A stretch of DNA of 6,224 nt from Burkholderiales bacterium. GTDB lineage: Bacteria > Actinomycetota > Thermoleophilia > Gaiellales > Gaiellaceae. Shown piece by piece: positions 1 to 5,894 of the stretch (positions within the stretch are counted from its first letter, which is position 1; the number at the start of each line of letters is the position of its first letter). Both the position numbers and the translations under genes were made by a program. Where the stretch lies: positions 1 to 6,224 of the forward strand of contig JAICUZ010000162.1 of NCBI GenBank assembly GCA_025935595.1, in the 5' to 3' direction. The notes beneath the pieces were generated by a model. The model saw only the letters and a list, made by a program, of their open reading frames with translations. It was not told the DNA's origin and ran no database searches.

Positions 1-70
1 ACACGCTCTTGCACTGATCGCCGAAGACGACGAACGCGCCGCGCGCCTCCGTCTGCTCGCGGCGACCTAA
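1..70 (+). CDS. C-terminal end of an unidentified plus-strand protein (partial)
   Basis: A frame open from the left edge ends at a TAA at 68-70. The visible 22 codons (from base 2) give a tail containing LIAEDDERAARLRLLAAT, alanine-, arginine- and leucine-rich and probably helical. Codon third positions are mostly G or C, as in the neighbouring genes. Twelve bases after the stop begins a hairpin followed by a T-run in the same direction, which is what one expects at the end of a real gene. The gene converges on pilC, so it belongs to a separate transcription unit. Too little is visible to name a family. The coding call rests on the stop-plus-terminator arrangement and on base composition, so it is moderate only. 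Confidence 0.5.
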   Translation, partial: HALALIAEDDERAARLRLLAAT

Positions 71-82
71 CTGTCGTCGATC

Positions 83-104
83 GCGGGATGCCCGCACCTT
101 TTTT
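83..104 (+). terminator. Probable intrinsic terminator of the plus-strand gene
   Basis: A 5-bp perfect GC stem, GCGGG (83-87) and CCCGC (91-95), closes a 3-base ATG loop. After ACC it is followed by six T residues (99-104). The T-run lies only on the plus-strand 3' side, so it serves the gene ending at 70 and not pilC, which ends at 111 from the other direction. The stem is short but all G-C. No T-run follows the hairpin on the minus strand, so termination of the pilus operon, if it occurs here, would need another mechanism. Confidence 0.6.
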
Positions 105-110
105 GTCGCG

Positions 111-1322
111 CTACTTGATGAGCGTGAGGAGCTTGAACATCGGCAGGTACATCGCGATGACGATGGTCCCCACCATTGCTCCCACGCAGATCATCAGCAA
201 CGGCTCGATGATCGAGGTGAGCGAAGCGATGCTCGCATCGACTTCGTCCTCGTAGAAGTCGGCGATCTTGCTGAGCATCTTGTCGAGCTCTCCCGTCTCT
301 TCACCGATCTTCACCATCTGGCTGACCATCGGCGGGAAGATGTCGTCCTCAGAGAGCGGCACGCTGATCGGCAGCCCCTCACCGACGCGCACCGACGTGT
401 TGTTCAGCGCGTCTTCGAGCACCCAGTTGCCGGCGGTGCCGGCGGCGATGTCGAGCGCGCTGATGATGTCCACGCCCGCCGCGACGAGCGTCGCGAGCGT
501 GCGCGAGATACGCGCAAGCGCCACCTTCTGCACGACATCCCCGATCTTCATCGGCAGACGGAGCTTGAAGCGGTCCCACGCCTTCGAACCTTCCTCCGAA
601 CGCTTGAGCCGACGCAGCAGGTAGATGATCAGGCCGATCATCGGGAAGATGACGAACCAGTAACCGCGAAGCGCGTTCGACATGCCGATGATGACCCGGG
701 TCGGCGCCGGCAGCTGCCCGTTCAACTCGTCGAACACCTTCTGGAATACCGGGACGATGAACATCAGCATGAAGATGAGAACGAGCGTCGCGAACGAGAT
801 CACGACCGCCGGGTAGACCATGGCGCTCTTCACGCGACGCTTGAGCTTCGTCTCTTTCTCGATCTGCGTCGCGACGCGATCGAGGACGATGTCGAGTGTC
901 CCCGACGACTCGCCGGCGGCGACCATCGCGACGAACAGGCGGTTGAACACCTTCGGGTGCCGCGCCAGTGCGCGCGAGAAGATCATTCCCGACTCGACGT
1001 CGCCGCGGACCTCGCCGACGACCTCCTTGAGGTACTTGTCGTCGGTCTGCTCTTCCAGCGTGACAAGCGCGGCGACGACGCTGACGCCGGCTTCGATCAT
1101 CGTTGCGAGCTGGCGGGCGAAGACCTGCAGTGACTTCGGCTTGATCTTCTTGAACATGCTGCCGAAGCTGTCCTCGCCGGCGGCCGCCTTCTCGGCCAGG
1201 CTCTTCGGGAGGAGCCCTCGCGTCTGCAGCTGCTCTCGCGCGCTCGAGACGTCCGGCGCGCTGATCACGCCCGAGGTCAGAAGACCCTGCGCGTTGATCG
1301 CGTCGTATGTGAACTCAGCCAT
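111..1322 (-). CDS. pilC: Type IV pilus platform protein PilC (GspF family)
   Basis: PilC is the polytopic cytoplasmic-membrane platform that couples the PilB and PilT motors to pilin insertion and removal. The 403-residue length is normal for the family. Residues 1-45 form the small N-terminal domain (starting MAEFTYDAINAQG, typical of GspF/PilC). Two T2SSF repeats follow, about 66-190 and 268-390. Each carries the family pattern FxRxLATLxxAGV in its first helix (FARQLATMIEAGV near 68-80, ISRTLATLVAAGVD near 272-285) and a later GExxG segment (AAGESSGTLD near 135-144, IGEETGELDKML near 339-350). Hydrophobic segments lie near 168-193, 220-237 and 370-392. The ATG at 1322-1320 has AGGGGG five bases upstream, overlapping the TAG stop of the preceding SPOR-domain gene, with a 9-base gap between the two. 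The gene is last in the visible operon and separated from pilT by four genes, whereas pilC often directly follows pilB/pilT. The related GspF of type II secretion is the alternative, but pilT and pilMNO in the operon favour PilC. Confidence 0.96.
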   Translation of the reverse strand: MAEFTYDAINAQGLLTSGVISAPDVSSAREQLQTRGLLPKSLAEKAAAGEDSFGSMFKKIKPKSLQVFARQLATMIEAGVSVVAALVTLEEQTDDKYLKEVVGEVRGDVESGMIFSRALARHPKVFNRLFVAMVAAGESSGTLDIVLDRVATQIEKETKLKRRVKSAMVYPAVVISFATLVLIFMLMFIVPVFQKVFDELNGQLPAPTRVIIGMSNALRGYWFVIFPMIGLIIYLLRRLKRSEEGSKAWDRFKLRLPMKIGDVVQKVALARISRTLATLVAAGVDIISALDIAAGTAGNWVLEDALNNTSVRVGEGLPISVPLSEDDIFPPMVSQMVKIGEETGELDKMLSKIADFYEDEVDASIASLTSIIEPLLMICVGAMVGTIVIAMYLPMFKLLTLIK

Positions 1323-1331
1323 GTCGACCCC

Positions 1332-2114
1332 CTACTTCTTGGTCTTCTTCTTCGCTTTGGTGTGGGTCGGCGCCGGCTTGGCCTTGTACATGACGAGCTG
1401 CCGGATGTACGCCGTCTTGAAGCCCGAGCTGTGGATCGTGTCCGCAAAGGTGCTGACCTCGGCGAGTGTGTTGTACGGGCCTGTGTAGACGACCCAGTAC
1501 CCGCCGCGCAGCGGCTTCCTGTTGGACGAGTTGAGCACCGAGACAGTGCCGAACCCTGCCTTGCGCGCCTGTGCCGCGAACGAGTTCGCTGCGTCCGCCC
1601 CCTGCGCCGTCGGAATCGACGCGAGGATGACGATCCAGCCCTGGACCGTGACCTTGTTCGCTCCCGGCGTCCCGACGATGATCGTGCCGGGGAGCGGCGA
1701 TGCGCTGACAGGCTTCTGCGTCGGCGGGGCGACCGCAGCCTGTACCGAGTGCGGTTTCGCAAACGGGTCGTGGAGGCCGGCCGGAGTCGACACCGCGCCC
1801 AGCGTGTTGTCGCTCGACAGCTGACGCACGGCGAAGACGTCATGCGGCGCCTGCTTCAACGCGGCGCGGTAGGCGTTGGTGCTCTGTACCGCGCTGGTCT
1901 CGGGCACCGCGGCCGGGATCACCGGCACGGCCGTCGCCGGCGTCTCGGAGCTCGACGAGCTCCCGCCACGGTTGAGCAGCTTCGGCAACTGGACCGCGAG
2001 CAAGAGCAGCAGTAGGACGCCGAGGCCGGCGATCATCAGCTTCTGGCGCCGCTCCTTCGCCTGCTGGTTCGCGGCGCCGCGGGCGCGCCGGGATGAAGCC
2101 ATCGACGATGCCAT
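1332..2114 (-). CDS. Single-pass membrane protein with C-terminal SPOR-like domain, in the pilP position
   Basis: This 260-residue protein has a short basic cytoplasmic N-terminus (about 1-26) and one hydrophobic helix (about 27-42, LMIAGLGVLLLLLLAV). A Ser/Pro/Ala-rich linker follows (about 50-150). A domain of about 158-240 has the two-half layout of SPOR (PF05036): GWIVILASIPTAQGADAANS, a helix with ARKAGFGTVSV, then GGYWVVYTGPYNTLAEVSTF and a second helix. The tail 245-260 is Lys-rich (ends KAKKKTKK). SPOR domains bind glycan strands lacking stem peptides, usually at sites of wall remodelling. The predicted topology places this domain outside the membrane, within reach of peptidoglycan. 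The gene sits where pilP sits in Gram-negative pilMNOP operons, and the linker contains HDPFAKP (115-121), reminiscent of the DPF-type motif near the start of the PilP fold. Its ATG shares one base with the pilO stop (TAATG) and has no clear Shine-Dalgarno, so it is probably translated by coupling. An in-frame ATG four codons later is an alternative start. The SPOR call is by pattern only; a role in the pilus is inferred from the operon. Confidence 0.8.
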   Translation of the reverse strand: MASSMASSRRARGAANQQAKERRQKLMIAGLGVLLLLLLAVQLPKLLNRGGSSSSSETPATAVPVIPAAVPETSAVQSTNAYRAALKQAPHDVFAVRQLSSDNTLGAVSTPAGLHDPFAKPHSVQAAVAPPTQKPVSASPLPGTIIVGTPGANKVTVQGWIVILASIPTAQGADAANSFAAQARKAGFGTVSVLNSSNRKPLRGGYWVVYTGPYNTLAEVSTFADTIHSSGFKTAYIRQLVMYKAKPAPTHTKAKKKTKK

Positions 2115-2728
2115 TAGGGAGCAGCAGCCGCCGTGGCCGAGGTCGTCCCGGGCGTCGCCGACGGAGTCACCGGCACCGGGGAGTAGACGAACGCGTTGAG
2201 CTTGATGGTCGCTGTGAGCGCGCCGTCGTCACCCGCGCCGCCGAACGTGATGCCGTCGACGGTGTAGAGCCGCCCCGTGGCCGTGATCTTTCCGCCCTTG
2301 GAGCTGGCGCTCGTGCGCATCAGGCGCAGCAGCGACTGGAGACCGAAGTAGCGTCCCTTGAACTGGAGCGAGATCGGGATCGTCTGCGCGCCCGTACCCG
2401 GCACCGCCGCGGACGGCGTGATCGTGTCGAGCTCGGTGCGGGACTTCGCCGCGAACCCGGCCAGCTGGCGCAGGATCTCCGACACCTGCGGCTCGTCCGG
2501 CAGCGCGCGCTTCGCGGCGGCCAGTGTCGCCTTCGTCTTGGTCTCCGACGGCTTCGACACGAGCTGACGATCAACGGTCAACTCGGCGTCGACCGCCGCT
2601 TTCTGTGTGTCCAGCTGGTCCGCCTTCGTGCGCTGCGGCGAGATCAACATGAACCAGCCGACGGCGGCGACAACGACTACCGCCAGCGCGCTGAGGATGA
2701 GAGCAGTGAGTCCGTTGATCTTTGCCAT
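2114..2728 (-). CDS. pilO: Type IV pilus inner-membrane alignment protein PilO
   Basis: PilO pairs with PilN through coiled coils and ferredoxin-like domains to form the periplasm-facing part of the alignment complex. The 204 residues fit the family: one hydrophobic helix (about 8-29), a charged heptad-like stretch (about 32-75), then the core beginning LPDEPQVSEILRQLAGFA (76-93). IPISLQFKGRYFGLQSLLRL (117-136) is the recognisable PilO segment in which strand and helix pack in the ferredoxin-like fold. Residues 184-204 are a low-complexity Pro/Thr/Ser/Ala tail beyond the fold. The ATG overlaps the pilN stop by one base (TGATG), and AGGAG lies five bases upstream inside pilN, so both coupling and direct initiation are possible. 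The stop overlaps the next gene's start (TAATG). The call rests on sequence pattern plus position after pilM and pilN. Confidence 0.93.
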   Translation of the reverse strand: MAKINGLTALILSALAVVVVAAVGWFMLISPQRTKADQLDTQKAAVDAELTVDRQLVSKPSETKTKATLAAAKRALPDEPQVSEILRQLAGFAAKSRTELDTITPSAAVPGTGAQTIPISLQFKGRYFGLQSLLRLMRTSASSKGGKITATGRLYTVDGITFGGAGDDGALTATIKLNAFVYSPVPVTPSATPGTTSATAAAAP

Positions 2729-3399
2729 CAGGGCTCCTGGGAAACGGTCGCAGTGATGTTGAAGCTGTTACCGCCGCCGTCGCCCGCCCGCGTCGCGGAA
2801 CCGAGCGTGACGCCGGACAGCCACGGGATGAGGGCGAGCCGATCGAGGACTCGTGCGACGGCAACGGTTCCGGGCGCAGTGCCCGCGACGGTCAGCGTCG
2901 ACGACCCGCTCGTCGGTGCGGTCGGTGCGGCCGTGCTCGTGTCCGTCGTCGAATCGGTCGACGTCGTCGTGGTCGGGATCGCAACCGGGGTCACGATCGC
3001 GGCCGTCTGGACCGGCGCATCGAACGACAGCGACGTGAGGAACGAATCGGTCGGGACGATGCGGGCGAAGTCGTTCAGCGCCCGGTCCCAGTTCATCCGG
3101 GACGACGTGACGTTCGAGATGACCGACAGCCTGGCGGCAGCCGATGCCTGCGCTGCCTTGATCGCGTCGGCCTTCGGCTTGATCTCGGCCAGCGAGGCCT
3201 GATCCTTCGCGAGCGCCGACTTCTTCGAGTTGATGACACTGCGCTGGTAGCCGTAGAGCGCGCCGAGCAGGACGACCACCGCGAGCGCGGCGAGCCCCCC
3301 GGTCCGAAGCGTCTTGCGGCTGTCGAGGTTGTCGGCAGGCGTCGAGCGCTTGCTGGCCTTGATCTTGTGTTCGAGCGGAAGAAGGTTGACAGCATCCAT
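2728..3399 (-). CDS. pilN: Type IV pilus inner-membrane alignment protein PilN
   Basis: PilN is a bitopic membrane protein whose cytoplasmic N-terminus docks in a groove of PilM while its outer part dimerises with PilO. The diagnostic PilM-binding motif is present as VNLLP at residues 4-8. A hydrophobic helix (about 33-50) and an Ala/Lys/Gln-rich coiled-coil stretch (about 52-90) follow. The core begins at about 101: RMNWDRALNDFARIVPTDSF then LTSLSFDAP, the usual PilN (PF05137) pattern. Residues about 129-168 are a Thr/Ser/Pro/Ala-rich insert (it includes TTTTSTDSTTDTSTAAPT) between the first strand and the remainder of the fold (VARVLDRLALIPWLSGVTLG, 181-200). At 223 residues the protein is somewhat longer than many PilN proteins, and the insert accounts for this. 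The ATG overlaps the pilM stop (TAATG), with GGTGGAG ending five bases upstream. Confidence 0.94.
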   Translation of the reverse strand: MDAVNLLPLEHKIKASKRSTPADNLDSRKTLRTGGLAALAVVVLLGALYGYQRSVINSKKSALAKDQASLAEIKPKADAIKAAQASAAARLSVISNVTSSRMNWDRALNDFARIVPTDSFLTSLSFDAPVQTAAIVTPVAIPTTTTSTDSTTDTSTAAPTAPTSGSSTLTVAGTAPGTVAVARVLDRLALIPWLSGVTLGSATRAGDGGGNSFNITATVSQEP

Positions 3400-4538
3400 T
3401 ACCGCTCCACCCCCAGTCCGATCGCGATCGTCAACGAGGCAAGGTCGTTCCGGGCAGAGATGTTCCCGTCGGCCTGAACAGCCGTGAGAGGATCGGCGGG
3501 CCGCACGCGGGCGCGCACGAGCCGCTCGAGCTCTTCGACGAATCCGGGCATCCGCGTCGTTCCGCCGGTCACGAGGATCTCGGACAGCGCGAGCGAGTCG
3601 GGTTGTGCTTGGTAGAACTGCAGTGACGCGACGAGCTCGCGCGCGAGGGTCGTCAGCTCGTGCTTGACGGTGTTCCTGGTACGGGCAGTTGCCGGATCAT
3701 CGCTGTTCAGTGCGAGGCCGAGCTTGACTTCGGCTGCCTCTTCGGTCGTGACGCCGAGCTCGCGGGCGAGCGCTGCGTCGAGCCGGCTGCCGCCCCATTC
3801 GAGGACGCGCGTGAAGTCGCAGACGCGGCCATCGGAGATCGCGAGCGTGGTGCGGTCGTGGCCGAGAGCAAGCGCGACGACTGCGGTGCGCTCGCCGTCG
3901 GCGTTGGCGACCTGCGGTGCAACAGCGCGGAGAAGCGCGAACGCTTCCACGTCGATCGCGTCGAGTTGGATCTCGGCAGCGTCGAACGCGGCCGTGAACT
4001 GGTCGATCGGCTCGCGGTAGGCGGCTGCCAGGATCACGCGATGGACGACGCCACCGCCGGGGGACTCGTGCGACCCGACGACGTGGTAGTCCATCACAGC
4101 CTGATCCATCGGGATCGAGAGCGCCTCGTGCGCCTTGAAGGTGACGGCGTTCGCGAGCTGCTTCTCGTCGTCGATCCCGTCGACGTCGAGCACGCGCACG
4201 CCGACCCGGTTCGTGCCGATTCCGAGGCGAACGCCCTTCCGCGGCAGGTCGTGCTTCTTGAAGAACTCGTCGAGGGCGCGGCCGAGGGCGGCGATGTCAC
4301 GGACCTCGCCTCCGACCACCACGCCGGCCTCGAGCGGCTCGCGGGCGATCTTGACGAGCTTCGAGCCGCCGTTGTTGTGCACCTGGGCGGCAGCGATCTG
4401 CGACGCGCCGACCTTGACGCCGACGTAGTCCTGCTTCGCCTTCGCCTTCTTCTTGGCGGCCACCTTCGGCGCCGACTTGCCGCCGGGCTTCCGCTTCGGA
4501 ATCAGGTCCGAGAGCTTGATCTCCTTCTTCAGGTCCAT
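3399..4538 (-). CDS. pilM: Type IV pilus actin-like assembly protein PilM
   Basis: PilM is a cytoplasmic actin/FtsA-fold protein that binds the N-terminus of PilN and links the motor side to the alignment complex. Residues 38-379 match the family. The first strand/turn is YVGVKVGASQIAAAQV (38-53); IPMDQAVMDYHVVG (142-155) is the usual hinge segment; the phosphate-2 region is ALALGHDRTTLAISDG (222-237), followed by FTRVLEWGGSRLDAALAREL (242-261) and EEAAEVKLGLAL (266-277). The adenosine-side loop ILVTGGTTRMPGFVEEL is at 321-337. Oddities are a Lys-rich N-terminal extension of about 37 residues before the fold and loss of acidic residues in both phosphate loops: Lys42 where the family usually has Asp or Glu in GxDxG, and Ala224 where DxG is usual. 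The start is supported by AGGTGAG eight bases upstream, lying in the 3' end of pilT; the gap to pilT is two bases. The stop overlaps the pilN ATG. The family call is firm; ATP binding is uncertain. Confidence 0.95.
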   Translation of the reverse strand: MDLKKEIKLSDLIPKRKPGGKSAPKVAAKKKAKAKQDYVGVKVGASQIAAAQVHNNGGSKLVKIAREPLEAGVVVGGEVRDIAALGRALDEFFKKHDLPRKGVRLGIGTNRVGVRVLDVDGIDDEKQLANAVTFKAHEALSIPMDQAVMDYHVVGSHESPGGGVVHRVILAAAYREPIDQFTAAFDAAEIQLDAIDVEAFALLRAVAPQVANADGERTAVVALALGHDRTTLAISDGRVCDFTRVLEWGGSRLDAALARELGVTTEEAAEVKLGLALNSDDPATARTRNTVKHELTTLARELVASLQFYQAQPDSLALSEILVTGGTTRMPGFVEELERLVRARVRPADPLTAVQADGNISARNDLASLTIAIGLGVER

Positions 4539-4540
4539 CG

Positions 4541-5728
4541 TTACTTCTCACCTGCCAGTCGTAGGCCGACGTCGGAAAGTCCGCCCGAGGCAGCCAGCGG
4601 CTGCTGGAAGTTCGCCGGGGTGGGGGTGTCAGTGATGCCTGCGCGTTCGAGGATTCCGGCGAGCTGGTCGGGCCGCGACGAGCGCGAGTACGCGATGTCG
4701 GTGGAGATGACCCGCCTCTGCACGAGGTCGGCGAGCGACTGCTCCATGGTCATCATTCCGCGCGACGTGCTCGTCTGCATCACGGAGTAGACCTGCTCGA
4801 TCTTTGCCTGGCGGATCAGGTTCCGCACGGCGTCGTCCGGGATCAGGATCTCGAGCGCCGCCACACGGCCGCGGCCGTCGGCGGTCGGAACCAGGTTCTG
4901 CGTCACGACACCCTGGAGCGTCGCGGCGAGCTGTACCCGGACCTGCCCCTGCTGAGCAGCCGGGAACGCGTCGATCACGCGGTCGATCGTCTGCGGCGCG
5001 CTCTGCGTGTGCAGGGTCGCGAACACCAGGTGGCCTGTTTCGGCCGCGGTGAGGGCAGTCCCGATCGTCTCGAGATCGCGCATTTCGCCGACGAGGATCA
5101 CGTCGGGGTCTTCGCGGAGTGCGGCACGGAGCGCGTGGGCGAACGTGGTCGCGTCCGGACCGAGCTCGCGCTGGTTGACGATGCACGACTGGTGCCAGTG
5201 CAGGAACTCGATCGGGTCCTCGATCGTGAGGATGTGCTCGTGCCGCGTCTTGTTGACGTGGTCGAGCAGCGACGCGAGTGTCGTCGACTTACCGGAGCCG
5301 GTCGGCCCGGTGACGAGGACGAGACCGCGCGGGTTGTCGGCGAGCTCGTAGAGCGACGTCGGCATGTTCAGCTCTTCGAGCGAACGAATGCGTGCCGGGA
5401 TCATGCGGAAGGCAGCGGCCAGGCTCTCACGCTGGAAGAACGCGTTGACCCTGAAGCGCGCCAAACCGGGGATCGAGTGCGCGAAGTCGAGGCTGCGCTG
5501 TGTCTCGAGGTTCTTCTGCTGCTCGGTCGAGATGATGCGATAGACGAGCGAGCGGATCTCCTCGGGCGACAGCTTGTCGTAGTCGAGCAGCCGCTCGAGC
5601 CGCCCGTTCACCCGGACGACGGGGTGCGAGCCCGCCGTCATGTGGAGGTCGGACGCGTTGCGGTCGACCATGACCTGGAGAAGCTCGTCGACTGAAATTG
5701 GATTGTTTTCGGTGCCGGTGCTCGTCAC
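4541..5728 (-). CDS. pilT: Type IV pilus retraction ATPase PilT
   Basis: PilT is the hexameric cytoplasmic motor that depolymerises the pilus through PilC. With the GTG start at 5728-5726 the protein has 395 residues. An N-terminal PAS-like domain is recognisable from LLQVMVDRNASDLHMTAGSH (16-35). The RecA-like domain has Walker A GPTGSGKST (141-149), the Asp box TIEDPIEFLH (168-177), Walker B DVILVGEMRDLETI (209-222) and the His box HLVFATLHT (233-241). AVRNLIRQ (300-307) matches the AIRNLIRE motif that marks PilT and is needed for retraction, which separates it from PilB. The frame is open upstream to 5950, but GGAG lies seven bases before this GTG, family similarity starts just after it, and the longer version would run through the hairpins and into the pilin gene. 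About 30 residues past the core (365-395) are poorly ordered-looking. The gene is first in the tight pilT-M-N-O-SPOR-pilC run, two bases before pilM. Confidence 0.96.
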   Translation of the reverse strand: MTSTGTENNPISVDELLQVMVDRNASDLHMTAGSHPVVRVNGRLERLLDYDKLSPEEIRSLVYRIISTEQQKNLETQRSLDFAHSIPGLARFRVNAFFQRESLAAAFRMIPARIRSLEELNMPTSLYELADNPRGLVLVTGPTGSGKSTTLASLLDHVNKTRHEHILTIEDPIEFLHWHQSCIVNQRELGPDATTFAHALRAALREDPDVILVGEMRDLETIGTALTAAETGHLVFATLHTQSAPQTIDRVIDAFPAAQQGQVRVQLAATLQGVVTQNLVPTADGRGRVAALEILIPDDAVRNLIRQAKIEQVYSVMQTSTSRGMMTMEQSLADLVQRRVISTDIAYSRSSRPDQLAGILERAGITDTPTPANFQQPLAASGGLSDVGLRLAGEK

Positions 5729-5734
5729 GAAGGG

Positions 5735-5740
5735 TCTCCG
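5735..5740 (-). promoter_or_regulatory. Ribosome binding site fixing the pilT GTG start
   Basis: On the minus strand CGGAGA lies here, followed by a 7-base spacer (ACCCTTC) and GTG at 5728-5726. This Shine-Dalgarno decides between the GTG start and the longer frame that is open to 5950. No ATG with comparable support lies between the pilin stop and this point. Confidence 0.7.
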
Positions 5741-5791
5741 CAGTCTCGTGTTGGGAAGCCGCCCTCTTCGGGCGCCGTTTCGTTTCGGGGG

Positions 5792-5819
5792 CCGGCGGTG
5801 GAGTCCTTGCCACTGCCGG
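5792..5819 (-). promoter_or_regulatory. Imperfect hairpin in the pilT leader
   Basis: CCGGCGGTGG (5792-5801) and CCACTGCCGG (5810-5819) are inverted repeats of ten bases with one mismatch (5797 against 5814), around an 8-base loop. In minus-strand RNA the mismatch is C-A. The hairpin lies in the transcribed stretch between the larger hairpin and the pilT ribosome binding site. Some such stem is expected by chance in GC-rich DNA, so function is uncertain. Confidence 0.4.
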
Positions 5820-5852
5820 TGTGGCGGGCCATCGATGGTGCTGGCCGCTCCC

Positions 5853-5880
5853 TCCGGGCGGCCCTCGTGGGCCGCCCGGA
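5853..5880 (-). terminator. Strong hairpin between pilin gene and pilT: U-less terminator, attenuator or mRNA stabiliser
   Basis: A perfect 12-bp inverted repeat, TCCGGGCGGCCC (5853-5864) and GGGCCGCCCGGA (5869-5880), encloses a 4-base loop (ACGA on the minus strand). It begins 14 bases after the stop of the pilin gene. No T-run follows on either strand: on the minus strand the next bases are GGGAGCGGCCAGC. It may be a terminator of the U-less kind described in GC-rich actinobacteria, a partial terminator lowering read-through into the machine genes, or a 3' stem protecting an abundant pilin mRNA. The structure is seen directly; the function is inferred. Confidence 0.65.
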
Positions 5881-5894
5881 AAGCGCGGAACGTG

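Noticed and set aside
1..97. Minus-strand open frame starting at GTG 97-95 as a further operon gene after pilC
   Set aside because: The frame is open to the edge for about 32 codons, but the GTG lies directly against the purine run with no proper spacing and inside the hairpin. The plus-strand stop and terminator explain the region better.
2093..3202. Long plus-strand open frame (369 codons) opposite pilO and pilN
   Set aside because: Its translation is Arg-rich and without any recognisable domain. It is an antisense shadow caused by GC-rich third positions of two well-identified genes.
3660..4790. Long plus-strand open frame (376 codons) opposite pilM and the end of pilT
   Set aside because: It lies antisense across two firm genes and their junction and shows no family pattern; composition alone explains it.
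5729..5894. c-di-GMP riboswitch in the pilT leader
   Set aside because: Such riboswitches are known near pilus genes, but the conserved core sequences of the c-di-GMP-I class could not be found in this stretch.
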